NCBI GenBank assembly: GCA_045600065.1
Contig: JAZRXE010000005.1
Coordinates: 1 to 11,794 of the forward strand
Direction: 5' to 3'
DNA from: RGIG2707 sp045600065
GTDB lineage: Bacteria > Bacillota > Clostridia > Peptostreptococcales > Anaerovoracaceae
DNA: 11,794 bases
Of this stretch, positions 1 through 7,328 are shown piece by piece (positions within the stretch are counted from its first letter, which is position 1; every line of letters begins with the position of its first letter). Both the position numbers and the translations under genes were made by a program. The notes beneath the pieces were generated by a model. The model ran no database searches and was not told the origin of the DNA. It saw only the letters and a list, made by a program, of their open reading frames with translations.

Positions 1-671
1 ACACCACCGCAGCTATCGGAAAGGGCTTTGCCATCGGCTCCGCAGCTCTGACTGCAATGGCCCTGTTCGTATCCTATTCCGAGGTAGTAGGCCTGAGCTC
101 CATCAATCTGCTGGATCCCATCGTAATTTCCGGTCTGTTCATCGGCGCTATGCTGCCCTTCATGTTCTCCGCATTCACCATGAATTCCGTAGGCAAGGCA
201 GCTAACCAGATGATCGAAGAGGTTCGCCGTCAGTTCCATGCCGACCCCGGCATCATGGCAGGCACATCCAAGCCCGACTACGCCAAGTGCGTAGACATCT
301 CCACCGGCGCAGCCCTCCACGAGATGATAGTCCCCGCAGTCATGGCAGTTCTTGCTCCTCTGGCTGTAGGCTTCATCATGGGCACTGACGCTCTGGGCGG
401 AATGCTGGCAGGCGCACTGTCCGCAGGCGTCCTGATGGCTATCATGATGTCCAACGCACGCGGCGCATGGGACAACGCCAAGAAGTACGTCGAAAGCGGC
501 GTCTACGGCGGCAAGGGTTCCGAGACCCACCGCGCTGCAGTCGTCGGCGACACCGTAGGCGATCCGTTCAAGGATACCTCCGGTCCTTCTCTGAACATCC
601 TGATCAAGCTGATGACCATAGTTGCAGTAGTATTTGCTCCTCTGTTCGTAAAGTTCGGCGGACTGCTGTAA
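1..671 (+). CDS. hppA: Membrane-bound ion-pumping pyrophosphatase, C-terminal part (5' end outside window)
   Basis: Hydrolyses pyrophosphate at the cytoplasmic membrane and uses the energy to pump H+ or Na+. The reading frame is open from the first bases; its first full codon is at position 3 and reads TTAAIGKGFAIGS, so the ATG at 57 is internal and the gene starts upstream of the window. Family signatures seen are AAIGKG at the start, DISTGAALHEM in the middle, GAWDNAKKYVE, and the near-terminal block GDTVGDPFKDTSGPSLN followed by NILIKLM. Several hydrophobic helices lie between them. The Ala and Gly in TAAIGKG are the pair known from K+-dependent enzymes (K+-independent ones have Lys/Thr there), so I infer a K+-dependent pump; the pumped ion cannot be told from this part. 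It ends in a terminator and appears unrelated to the CRISPR genes that follow. Confidence 0.96.
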   Translation, partial: TTAAIGKGFAIGSAALTAMALFVSYSEVVGLSSINLLDPIVISGLFIGAMLPFMFSAFTMNSVGKAANQMIEEVRRQFHADPGIMAGTSKPDYAKCVDISTGAALHEMIVPAVMAVLAPLAVGFIMGTDALGGMLAGALSAGVLMAIMMSNARGAWDNAKKYVESGVYGGKGSETHRAAVVGDTVGDPFKDTSGPSLNILIKLMTIVAVVFAPLFVKFGGLL

Positions 672-719
672 GCTGAAAAATACAGGCCTGTTAAGGCCCT
701 GTGCATGATACTCAAATTC

Positions 720-750
720 AAAGGAGTCTTGTAAAACAGGACTCCTTTTT
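720..750 (+). terminator. Rho-independent terminator of hppA
   Basis: A perfect 9-bp stem, AAAGGAGTC (720-728) with GACTCCTTT (740-748), encloses an 11-nt loop and merges into a T run ending at 750. It lies 48 nt after the hppA stop and separates that gene from the CRISPR-linked operon. Confidence 0.93.
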
Positions 751-794
751 GTGTTGCATCCATGCAGACCGTTTAATGGCGAAAATGCTGCGTC

Positions 795-823
795 TTGCAC
801 CTTCTCTGTCGTTATTGTAAAAT
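795..823 (+). promoter_or_regulatory. Probable sigma-A promoter of the 473-residue gene and cas13d
   Basis: A -35-like TTGCAC (795-800) and a -10-like TAAAAT (818-823) are separated by exactly 17 nt. This would start transcription near 830 and give a leader of about 75 nt before the ATG at 907. An overlapping alternative is TTGTAA (815-820) with TAAATA (838-843), also 17 nt apart. It is the only good promoter between the hppA terminator and the first gene of the operon. Confidence 0.6.
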
Positions 824-844
824 CTATAAAAGTATCTTAAATAT

Positions 845-889
845 ATGTACTATGTACATTCGGTATCAGTGCCGGCGGGCATAATTCCG
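845..889. promoter_or_regulatory. Possible operator region in the cas operon leader
   Basis: A 6-bp inverted repeat, ATGTAC (845-850) and GTACAT (854-859), sits just after the predicted transcription start. Further on, ATTCCG (884-889) is CGGAAT read on the minus strand, the core of the repeated element found before the HTH and S1-domain genes. Both are short enough to occur by chance, so this is a weak call. Confidence 0.25.
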
Positions 890-906
890 CTTCAGAGGGA
901 AGACAA

Positions 907-2328
907 ATGCAGCTTTTCATCACTAAACTCCCCATCAGGGAAACACTTACGAAAGAGAACTTCGTTAAGCTTCTGCTTGAATGGAACAGCAGCAGCTTTT
1001 ATGAGGCAAACATCATATCTGAAAAAGAATGGAACGGTTCTTATGACTGCCGCTTCGGCGGAGATGATCTGTGGATGGAAATCAGTGATTATCCGGAGGG
1101 CGGAATAATCGCTGCCAGATACGAAAAGAAAGCCCGCAACGGAGTGTTATGGGATACCGATTTTGTAGTCAATTACAACGAAATGAAAATATCCGTGGTT
1201 GTAAGCAGGGTGTTTACCCCGGATGCGGTCAATGCCAGATGGCACCTGGCTCTGCCCTCCTTTATTTCTCTGCTGATAAAACACGGTCATTTACAACCGG
1301 ACGCAAGCCTTTCCGTTGGCGAGACGCCCATACACATAACCATGGATAACGCAGGGCTGCTTACGGATGCCGTATGCGGTATCGCGGAATATGATCTCCC
1401 GGTGGTGTATATCTCAAAGAACGACAGCGGCAGGAATCCCGTGGATGCGGAAAAAATGGCCTTCAGCCTGAAGGGCGCAGCCCATGTAATGGTAGAAGAA
1501 AAGGCTGAAATGAACGCTTATCTCGATTCGGTATGCGGCGGTAAAAATGTATGCGGCGGAAAACTGGGTATATATTTCGCAGGAAAGAGCTATTCATTTT
1601 CCGGTGATCCTGCTTCCGATCCGGACACATATGACAACGACCTGGCCAACAAGGTACAAAGCAGGGTGTTCAATATCTGCAACAACCGTTATGTCGATCC
1701 TATGTATACATGGGATGGGGTCAATTCGGAAAAGCTGATCACAAGGCTCGGGCGTCTGGATCAAATGCTTAAGGATCAGGCGAGCGCCAAAACAGACGCA
1801 GACGATATGCTTGCGCTCTACGAAGAAGAGAACAGCGATCTGACCAGGAATATCGCAGATTTAAAAGACCGTTATAATGCTCTGTATTACGAGAATATGT
1901 GGCTCAGAGAGCAGCTGAACGCTCAAAACGGAAAGCCTCTGCTGAGCTATGGCCCGGAAAAGGACTATTTCGAGGGCGAAGTAAAGGCTTTGATACTGTC
2001 CTGCTTAAAGGCTCAGGTCAATTCCACCCAGCCTAGGAGCAGACGCCGGGATGTTCTGGAGGCTGTCATAGAAGCAAATGACGACGGTACGGATGTTCTG
2101 AAGAAAAAGACAGAAGAGGTAAAGAAAATACTCAAGGGCGGCAGAAGCCTGAGCCCGGGCGATAAGCGCAGCCTGGAAAGGCTGGGCTTTCAGATAAGCG
2201 AGGAAGGTTCTCACATCAAGCTTAAATACTACGGAAATGACAGATATCTTATAACTCTGTCTAAAACCTCAAGTGATGTAAGAGCGGCGCTCAATGGAGC
2301 TTCGGAGATAGAAAACACGGTATTTTAG
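907..2328 (+). CDS. Unrecognised 473-residue protein with coiled coil and HicA-like C-terminus, in operon with cas13d
   Basis: I do not recognise this family as a described type VI-D component. Three parts can be seen. Residues 1 to about 260 are a mixed alpha/beta region with the pattern LPVVYISKN, then PVDAEKMAFSLKGAAHVMVE, then GGKLGIYFAGKSY. Residues about 275-340 are rich in Leu and charged residues and look like a coiled coil (LITRLGRLDQML to NMWLREQLNAQ). The last 80 residues include LERLGFQISEEGSHIKLKYY, then LITLSKTSSDVRAALNGASE. This resembles the small dsRBD-like fold of HicA toxins, with H436 where HicA has its catalytic His; the activity is unproven and the fold may simply bind RNA. 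The start at 907 has GAGGGA a few bases upstream (895-900). The stop is 12 nt before the cas13d start, so the two genes are very likely co-transcribed. Function by inference only: an RNA-binding or RNA-cutting partner, modulator or toxin linked to Cas13d. Confidence 0.8.
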   Translation: MQLFITKLPIRETLTKENFVKLLLEWNSSSFYEANIISEKEWNGSYDCRFGGDDLWMEISDYPEGGIIAARYEKKARNGVLWDTDFVVNYNEMKISVVVSRVFTPDAVNARWHLALPSFISLLIKHGHLQPDASLSVGETPIHITMDNAGLLTDAVCGIAEYDLPVVYISKNDSGRNPVDAEKMAFSLKGAAHVMVEEKAEMNAYLDSVCGGKNVCGGKLGIYFAGKSYSFSGDPASDPDTYDNDLANKVQSRVFNICNNRYVDPMYTWDGVNSEKLITRLGRLDQMLKDQASAKTDADDMLALYEEENSDLTRNIADLKDRYNALYYENMWLREQLNAQNGKPLLSYGPEKDYFEGEVKALILSCLKAQVNSTQPRSRRRDVLEAVIEANDDGTDVLKKKTEEVKKILKGGRSLSPGDKRSLERLGFQISEEGSHIKLKYYGNDRYLITLSKTSSDVRAALNGASEIENTVF

Positions 2329-2340
2329 GGAGACAGTATC

Positions 2341-5300
2341 ATGAGTAAGAATATAGGCCAGGACGGCAAGTACGCTCAGAAAAGCAAAAAGACAAACGTA
2401 AAAAAGGCAGGTGTCAAATCCACCTTCGTGCTGAATGATCAAGAGCTTGTAATGACTTCCTTCGGACGGGGCAACAGTGCTGTTATCGAAAAGCGAGTCA
2501 ATGCAAGCACCGGAGACATTCAGAGGATAGCCGATCCGGAGCAGTACGATGCTAAAAGCGATCCCGGTTCCAAGTCTATAACAGTGCAAAAGAAGCGCAA
2601 TGCGCAGATCATTACAGGAAGCCAGACCATGCCTGTGCAAAGCGAGTCGAAGGGCACGCCTCTTCAGCCCGGCAGAACAGCCGGAAAGGATATGATAGGG
2701 ATCAAGGACGCTGTAGAGAAGCGTTTCTTTAAGGGCGCACCTTTTTCCGACAATATCCATATCCAGATTGCTTACTGCATATTGGATATAGAAAAGATCA
2801 TGGCTTCCCATATCAACAACATAGTCTACGAGATACGCAATCTTTTCAGAGAGGATGATGCCTCAGGTCTGCGTTTAAGTGATGCACCGGACCTTGCCTT
2901 AAACAATTTCATGGAGAGAATGAATCTCTGGCGCGGGTTTGACAGCTTTGCTGCCATCGGAGCAGACAGACGCAACGACTACCAGCAGAAGCAGCTGTTC
3001 GAGGCTCTGATGAAGTCTCCGAGGCGGATGTATCTGGGCGCCGCGCTTTATAGCGACAGTGTCAGGATACGCTTCGATAAAGATCACCCCGGCATAGCTG
3101 ATATAAACGACAAAGAACAGAGAGCAGAGCTGAGCAGATGCTATCTCGAATTGTGCCTGATAGGAATGTGCCGCAATTATCTTTTCCATGGCGAGGAGAT
3201 CATCGATCCATCGGATAAAGAGGCAGAGACAGATGGCAGCGAGGTCAAGGCGCTTTTGTATACCCTTGATGACGCTTACGACGGCTACCTTTATCCCGAT
3301 CAGGCAAAGAACAGGGATAAGATACAGGCAAGGAAAGACGCCCGCCGGATGCTGGACGATCTGTACGCCGAAAGGGTAAAAAGCATCAACAACTCGTTTT
3401 TGAACAACGCGGCAGGAGACCTGACCGTCTTTTTCTCGATACTCGGCGCAAAGACTCAGGCTGAAAAAAACAGCATAGTAAAGCAGTACTACGATTTTGT
3501 AGTCAGAAAGCCTCAGCTCAACGAGGGCTTTTCCATAAAGCAGATCAGAAACCTGTTCTTTACCAATGCAGACAGGCAGAATACCCTGCTCACCATCGAG
3601 GGCAAGCTCATAACCGTAGACGATTCCATGCGCTCCAAGTTCTACAAGGATGTGGACTTTATACTCTACAGATACTATTCGGAGCATCCCCAAGAGGGCA
3701 GCGCCATTATCGATGCGCTGAGGACCTGCGGCAGCGGAAAGAACAAAGAACATGACGAGGCTGAAAAGCTTAAGGTCTACCAGGCTGAAGCCCTGCGTCT
3801 GTGGCCTGCTTTCAAAGAGGCTTATTTGCCGTCTGTGCTTGATAATGTCAACGGAGATAAATACGGAGCTCTGGTAAAGGGTATCAACAAGAAGGAGTTC
3901 AGGCAGGTCTATGAATTATCCTCCGGCAGCCTGTTAAGCAGCTCCGCGGAGTATTTCAGCGAGCTTGTTTACATGCTCTGCCTGTTCCTTGAGGGCAAGG
4001 AAATCAACGACATGCTCACCCAGCTGACCAGCAAGTTCGAAAACATTGCTGAGTTTATCAGGATGCTGAAGGCAGAGGGGCTGCCCTGTGAGTTCTCCGA
4101 ATCCTTTAAGATGTTCGAGATCGCCTGGGATGCTCAGGGCCTGGAAAAGCTCAGCGGAGCGGCAAAGATCGCCGGGGAATTAAGGACTGTCACATACATT
4201 TCGAAGATGCAGAGCAAGGATCCCGATGCAAATATAGCAGCCTGCGAGGATGCCCTGACCCTGCTCGGCTTTGACGCGTCTGCGGAAAACGCGGAGATGA
4301 GGCATAAATACGCCGAATACATAATGACCCCAAGCCTTTCCGCAAGCAACCGCTATAAGGGCTATAATACAATTGTCAATGCGTATAATAAAAAACGAGG
4401 TTTCAGGCTCTCAGAGTCCGAAAAGAAGGAATTGAACGGCTTTATCCAGGCAGTCGCGGATCTGGATCAGTCCTTGCCCATGGATGTAAGGCAGTCGGAA
4501 ATTGAGGATATCGCCGATGAGCAGCTGCCTCGCTGCTATTATAATCAAGATATTGTTGATATTGCAAGGTTCATTATAGAGAAGGACGGCACACTTAAGG
4601 CGGAGAGGGCCAAGGCGCTTCAGGCGGCAGACATAGCAAAGCTTCCTGATGCCGGCTTCAGAAATTTCCTTGCCAATAATGTCATCGACTCCAGAAGATT
4701 CAATTATCTTGTGCGCTACTCAAATCCGGCGAAGCTTGCCGCCATCGCCAAAAACAAGGCCGTGGTGCGCTTCGTCCTTAAGACTATGGAAGATAAGGAG
4801 CAGCTTCTGGAGAAGTATCATCAGGCCTGCTTCGGAAGAAAAGATTCTGTGGACAAAATGACAGAGAATCTTACCGGGCTTATTGCAGGGCTCAGCTATG
4901 AGGACTTCCTGGATGTGGATCAGAAGCAGCGCGCCAGAAACGGAAACGAGAAGGACAGAAAACAGCGTGTGCTGGGCCTGTACATCACCGTCTTATACTT
5001 GCTGGTAAAGAATATGGTCAATATCAATTCCAGATACTCTCTGGCCTTCCATTGCTGCGAAAGGGACTATCTGCTTCTGAAGGGAAGCCGTTTCGGAAAA
5101 AAAGACGATTGGATCGCCCTGACAAGGGATTACTGCGCCGGAAGCAGGATCAAGCCATCCAACAGAGGCTATCTCGAAAACAATATCAAGGCTCTGGAAA
5201 ACACTCAGGCTATAAGGGATTTCCGCAATATCGTATGCCATCTGGAGCATATACAAAACCTTGAACAGAATATCGAGAAAATTCGAGTGGTCGATTCCTA

Positions 5301-5550
5301 CTATGCGCTTTATCATTATGCCCTGCAGAAATGTCTGGAAGCAAAGCCCGGCAACGCTCAGGACGGGAGCGCGCTGGCCGAGTATTTCCGAAAGCTGGAC
5401 AGTTACGGGACTTATGTAAAAGACTTTGTAAAAGCTCTGAATGTTCCCTTCGGCTACAATCTTCCCAGATATAAGAATCTTTCCATAGAGGGCCTCTTCG
5501 ACAGGAACAGGCCCGGAGACAGGGGGAGCATAAAGCTCAGCGGAGAATAA
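2341..5550 (+). CDS. cas13d: Cas13d, type VI-D CRISPR RNA-guided RNase
   Basis: Single-protein effector that processes its own crRNA, binds complementary RNA and then cuts RNA with a composite two-HEPN nuclease site, including bystander RNA. Both HEPN RxxxxH motifs are intact: RNYLFH at residues 278-283 and RNIVCH at 962-967. Cas13d-like blocks that I recognise are GVKSTFVLNDQELVMTSF near the N-terminus, NIHIQIAYCILDIEKIM, LFLEGKEINDMLTQL, NNVIDSRRFNYLVRY, KNMVNINSRYSLAFHCCERD, and at the C-terminus VPFGYNLPRYKNLSIEGL followed by FDRN. At 1069 residues it is longer than the roughly 930-970 of well-known Cas13d enzymes. Most of the extra length seems to be at residues 650-770, just before NNVIDSRRF, plus a Lys-rich N-terminal tail. 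The start at 2341 has GGGAGA a few bases upstream and lies 12 nt after the preceding gene. The matching array is on the same strand at 7329-7620, with the RHH-WYL gene between. Confidence 0.97.
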   Translation: MSKNIGQDGKYAQKSKKTNVKKAGVKSTFVLNDQELVMTSFGRGNSAVIEKRVNASTGDIQRIADPEQYDAKSDPGSKSITVQKKRNAQIITGSQTMPVQSESKGTPLQPGRTAGKDMIGIKDAVEKRFFKGAPFSDNIHIQIAYCILDIEKIMASHINNIVYEIRNLFREDDASGLRLSDAPDLALNNFMERMNLWRGFDSFAAIGADRRNDYQQKQLFEALMKSPRRMYLGAALYSDSVRIRFDKDHPGIADINDKEQRAELSRCYLELCLIGMCRNYLFHGEEIIDPSDKEAETDGSEVKALLYTLDDAYDGYLYPDQAKNRDKIQARKDARRMLDDLYAERVKSINNSFLNNAAGDLTVFFSILGAKTQAEKNSIVKQYYDFVVRKPQLNEGFSIKQIRNLFFTNADRQNTLLTIEGKLITVDDSMRSKFYKDVDFILYRYYSEHPQEGSAIIDALRTCGSGKNKEHDEAEKLKVYQAEALRLWPAFKEAYLPSVLDNVNGDKYGALVKGINKKEFRQVYELSSGSLLSSSAEYFSELVYMLCLFLEGKEINDMLTQLTSKFENIAEFIRMLKAEGLPCEFSESFKMFEIAWDAQGLEKLSGAAKIAGELRTVTYISKMQSKDPDANIAACEDALTLLGFDASAENAEMRHKYAEYIMTPSLSASNRYKGYNTIVNAYNKKRGFRLSESEKKELNGFIQAVADLDQSLPMDVRQSEIEDIADEQLPRCYYNQDIVDIARFIIEKDGTLKAERAKALQAADIAKLPDAGFRNFLANNVIDSRRFNYLVRYSNPAKLAAIAKNKAVVRFVLKTMEDKEQLLEKYHQACFGRKDSVDKMTENLTGLIAGLSYEDFLDVDQKQRARNGNEKDRKQRVLGLYITVLYLLVKNMVNINSRYSLAFHCCERDYLLLKGSRFGKKDDWIALTRDYCAGSRIKPSNRGYLENNIKALENTQAIRDFRNIVCHLEHIQNLEQNIEKIRVVDSYYALYHYALQKCLEAKPGNAQDGSALAEYFRKLDSYGTYVKDFVKALNVPFGYNLPRYKNLSIEGLFDRNRPGDRGSIKLSGE

Positions 5551-5562
5551 GCTTTTAATAAC

Positions 5563-5626
5563 GCATAAACCCCGGCAGTTGTCAAGAAAACGGGTCCGCA
5601 GTGCTCTGCAGACCCGCTGTTTATGC
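5563..5626. terminator. Nested hairpin terminator between converging cas13d and WYL genes
   Basis: The inner stem CGGGTC (5591-5596) with GACCCG (5611-5616) holds a second small stem, GCAG with CTGC. Read on the minus strand it is followed by TTTTCTT, a good intrinsic terminator for the WYL gene. An outer perfect 8-bp repeat, GCATAAAC (5563-5570) with GTTTATGC (5619-5626), wraps the whole structure. On the plus strand only a short T run follows, so cas13d termination would be weaker. Confidence 0.8.
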
Positions 5627-5638
5627 AGCAGATATTAT

Positions 5639-6613
5639 TCAGTTCTTTCTGCCGTCCTGCTGGTATGTGTTCAGGCCGTCCTTGTAGTATTTGCGCATCT
5701 TACGGCGCAAGGTCTGCGGGCTGATGATCTCAACCTCGCTGCCCAGCCTTACAAAGTAGTTTTGTGCCTGGCTTTCCGTGCAGAAAAAGCGTATGTATGT
5801 TTTGCCATCTGCCGAAGCCTGCTGATTGTCGTCTTTTGAAACCATCAGAGGGCGCGAGTAGCTTATACTCTTTAGCCGCTTAAGACCTTCGTCTGTAAAA
5901 GCCGCGACTATATCCTCGTTATCTTCCATAAAATATGCCGGGAGCACGTTTTTAAGCCGTTCTTCAAGCCTGTCAGCCTCTTCTCTGGTGATCTTGCCGC
6001 TGATGCTTGTGATTGGAAGCAAGGAGCCCGTAAGTGCCGAAAGCCTGCGCGATACTGGCCTGTCGTGGGCAGCGTCCGTCCTTGAAGGCCTTGAAAAACC
6101 GATCAGATAGTTGTACCCGGTGCCCGGGTCAACAACAAATTTGTAGGGTCTGATCACAAATGCGTTGGTCTTGTTGTTGATCCTTACGGCGCATTTTTCT
6201 TCTATCATTCTGCTGAAAAAATCAATGGTATCCTTGAATTCGATACGTTCTCTTTCCGCGGCGGAAAGCCTGAAAAATTCCTCGAGTATGGTCTTGATCA
6301 GCGCGCCTGCAGTCCTGTAGACCTGCATCAGATCCGGATCCTCTTGCGGAAGCTCATTATACAGCAGTTCCTCTACATCCCTGCTGACCCTGATATTGAA
6401 GGCCTCTCCCTTCAGGATAAAAGCCTTTTCGGGCTTCAGCACGGCAGCTGAGCGCCGGGAATAGTTTTTCAATATTGTGCAGATGAATTCCGATCTGCCC
6501 ATATCGTTTCCGTAGGACAACAGATCGTTCTCCAATACAAACAAAGCGTATTTGCTAAGATTGATGCGCTGCCGCGGATCCTCGGGCAGCGTCCACTTTT
6601 TATCTTCTGTCAT
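5639..6613 (-). CDS. RHH-WYL domain protein, type VI-D accessory and probable regulator
   Basis: Residues about 15-51 (RINLSKYALFVLENDLLSYG, then SEFICTILKNY) look like a ribbon-helix-helix DNA-binding unit. Residues about 142-205 form a WYL domain with the signature stretch YNYLIGF at 167-173 and flanking Arg residues expected in its ligand pocket. From about 273 to 315 comes the usual WYL C-terminal extension (YIRFFCTESQAQNYFVRLG). RHH-WYL proteins of about this size are known neighbours of cas13d; one from Ruminococcus (WYL1) raises Cas13d activity and binds single-stranded RNA. This gene converges with cas13d and is divergent from the HTH gene. Its start has AAAGG about 9 nt upstream and a good promoter at 6655-6683. 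It could increase Cas13d activity, control transcription, or both; the sequence does not decide. Confidence 0.9.
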   Translation of the reverse strand: MTEDKKWTLPEDPRQRINLSKYALFVLENDLLSYGNDMGRSEFICTILKNYSRRSAAVLKPEKAFILKGEAFNIRVSRDVEELLYNELPQEDPDLMQVYRTAGALIKTILEEFFRLSAAERERIEFKDTIDFFSRMIEEKCAVRINNKTNAFVIRPYKFVVDPGTGYNYLIGFSRPSRTDAAHDRPVSRRLSALTGSLLPITSISGKITREEADRLEERLKNVLPAYFMEDNEDIVAAFTDEGLKRLKSISYSRPLMVSKDDNQQASADGKTYIRFFCTESQAQNYFVRLGSEVEIISPQTLRRKMRKYYKDGLNTYQQDGRKN

Positions 6614-6654
6614 AGTATACGGCCTTTCAGCTGATCTGCGTTAATGTAATGCAT

Positions 6655-6683
6655 ATTATATACCGGGGAGACGATAATCGCAA
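6655..6683 (-). promoter_or_regulatory. Promoter of the RHH-WYL gene
   Basis: On the minus strand TTGCGA (6683-6678) and a perfect TATAAT (6660-6655) are 17 nt apart. The implied transcript starts near 6648 and has a leader of about 35 nt before the ATG at 6613. The GGAAT element at 6701-6705 lies about 18 nt upstream of this -35 box, so a protein bound there could also act on this promoter. Confidence 0.8.
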
Positions 6684-6697
6684 TAAAAAACGTATTA

Positions 6698-6850
6698 TGT
6701 GGAATGAAAACCATTGATAACAAAATAAATAATAAAAAATACGGAATAAATTGCTTAACACGCGCCGGGCGCGCATGTATAAATGCAAGCACTCAAATAC
6801 GGAATGAAAATTAACATATTCAATACAATACACGTTAATTACGGAATTTG
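6698..6850 (+). promoter_or_regulatory. Four-site GGAAT operator-like array, copy 1
   Basis: Same-strand sites are TGTGGAATGAAAA (GGAAT at 6701), ATACGGAATAAA (6743), ATACGGAATGAAAA (6801) and TTACGGAATTTG (6843). Start-to-start distances are 42, 58 and 42 nt; 42 nt is four turns of B-DNA. The first pair lies upstream of the HTH promoter -35 and the second pair in the transcribed leader. The consensus is about AAATACGGAATGAAA. The binding protein is unknown; the adjacent HTH and RHH-WYL proteins are candidates. Confidence 0.65.
6755..6783 (+). promoter_or_regulatory. Promoter of the HTH gene, possibly also serving the array
   Basis: TTAACA (6755-6760) and TATAAA (6778-6783) are 17 nt apart, with a GC-rich spacer (CGCGCCGGGCGCGC). 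The same layout with better hexamers occurs at 7953-7981. I see no intrinsic terminator between the HTH gene and the first CRISPR repeat, so transcripts from here could run into the array. Confidence 0.75.
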
Positions 6851-6878
6851 TAATATGATTAAAACAACGGGGGCTTAC

Positions 6879-7151
6879 ATGAATAACAACACTTATGCGT
6901 CTATCAGCTACGCGGAAAGAGCCGGAATGTATTTGAGAAGGCTGCTTATCATCAACCGCAAGATCGCGTCTGAAAAGGGGCAGAGAAGCTACCGCGACGG
7001 TTTCGCTGCAGATTTGGGTGTGGAGACCAGGACTCTCAACCGCTGCTGCAAGGCCATGCATGATATCGATACTATCGCCCGGGTCGCAGCGCTTCTGGGC
7101 ATCAGCGTGGAAGAGATGATCAACTTTGATGCCGGGCAGCTTGCTGTATAA
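6879..7151 (+). CDS. Small XRE-type helix-turn-helix protein
   Basis: A 90-residue protein. Residues about 42-81 read FAADLGVETRTLNRCCKAMH, then DIDTIARVAALLGISVEEMI, the helix pattern of XRE/Cro-type DNA-binding domains. I chose the ATG at 6879 over in-frame starts at 6783 and 6855 because GGGGG (6869-6873) stands 5 nt before it and because the resulting start, MNNNTYASISYAER, matches that of the S1-domain gene (MENNTYVSRRYAER). The gene is divergent from the WYL gene and ends 177 nt before the first CRISPR repeat. Its likely role is as a local repressor or activator acting on the GGAAT sites in its own leader, but that is inference. Confidence 0.8.
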   Translation: MNNNTYASISYAERAGMYLRRLLIINRKIASEKGQRSYRDGFAADLGVETRTLNRCCKAMHDIDTIARVAALLGISVEEMINFDAGQLAV

Positions 7152-7186
7152 TCATTTGGAAAATTGCTGTATGATCATTTGGAAAT
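7141..7186 (+). repeat. Tandem 23-bp duplication across the HTH stop codon
   Basis: Two adjacent 23-bp units start TTGCTGTAT and contain ATCATTTGGAAA (7141-7163 and 7164-7186). They differ at two positions, one of which changes the TAA of the first unit to TGA in the second. The first unit holds the last codons and stop of the HTH gene, so the duplication added sequence to the CRISPR leader without altering the protein. Confidence 0.85.
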
Positions 7187-7328
7187 GATAATGACTTTGA
7201 CTCAATTCTGTGATATCATAAATATAAATAATGAGCAGTTTGATAAGAAGCTTTTTGCTGACAATTGCATTATTATTTGACTATACAATATATGGTATGC
7301 TTCATGCCATAAACCGCTATAAATAGCG
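7152..7328 (+). promoter_or_regulatory. CRISPR leader with two hairpins next to the first repeat
   Basis: AT-rich, gene-free sequence between the HTH gene and the array. Two TTGACT boxes (7197-7202 and 7277-7282) could be -35 elements, but neither has a convincing -10 at normal spacing. At the array end two hairpins follow each other: TATGGTATG (7291-7299) with CATGCCATA (7303-7311), 9 pairs including one G-T, and the perfect CCGCTAT (7314-7320) with ATAGCGG (7323-7329), whose last G is the first base of repeat 1. The leader side is set by the degenerate repeat at the opposite end. Confidence 0.65.

Larger units (their letters stand above)
6698..6921 (+). repeat. Duplicated 5' cassette, copy 1 (before and into the HTH gene)
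   Basis: This block matches 7895-8121 in layout and, in part, base for base. It has GGAAT elements at 6701, 6743, 6801 and 6843, a promoter between the second and third, an inverted repeat just before the fourth (AATTAAC 6809-6815, GTTAATT 6834-6840), and homologous first 14 codons. Best-conserved stretches are CGGAATAAA, AAATACGGAATGAAA and AACAACACTTATG. Only the promoter, leader and start of the gene are shared; the rest of the two genes is unrelated. Confidence 0.8.

Noticed and set aside
907..2328. Naming the upstream gene as hicA
   Set aside because: HicA is a free protein of about 60-90 residues with a HicB partner; here only the last part of a 473-residue protein resembles it and no hicB is present.
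2899..3753. 284-codon open frame antisense to cas13d
   Set aside because: It lies fully inside cas13d, whose protein has clear Cas13d blocks and HEPN1 in this stretch; the antisense product has no recognisable motif.
6783..6878. Longer start for the HTH gene at 6783 or 6855
   Set aside because: The first overlaps the -10 box of the gene's own promoter and neither has a ribosome site; the 6879 start has one and matches the N-terminus of the S1-domain protein.
7197..7305. Dedicated CRISPR leader promoter
   Set aside because: Two TTGACT boxes exist but neither has a fair -10 hexamer at 16-18 nt, so I did not call it.
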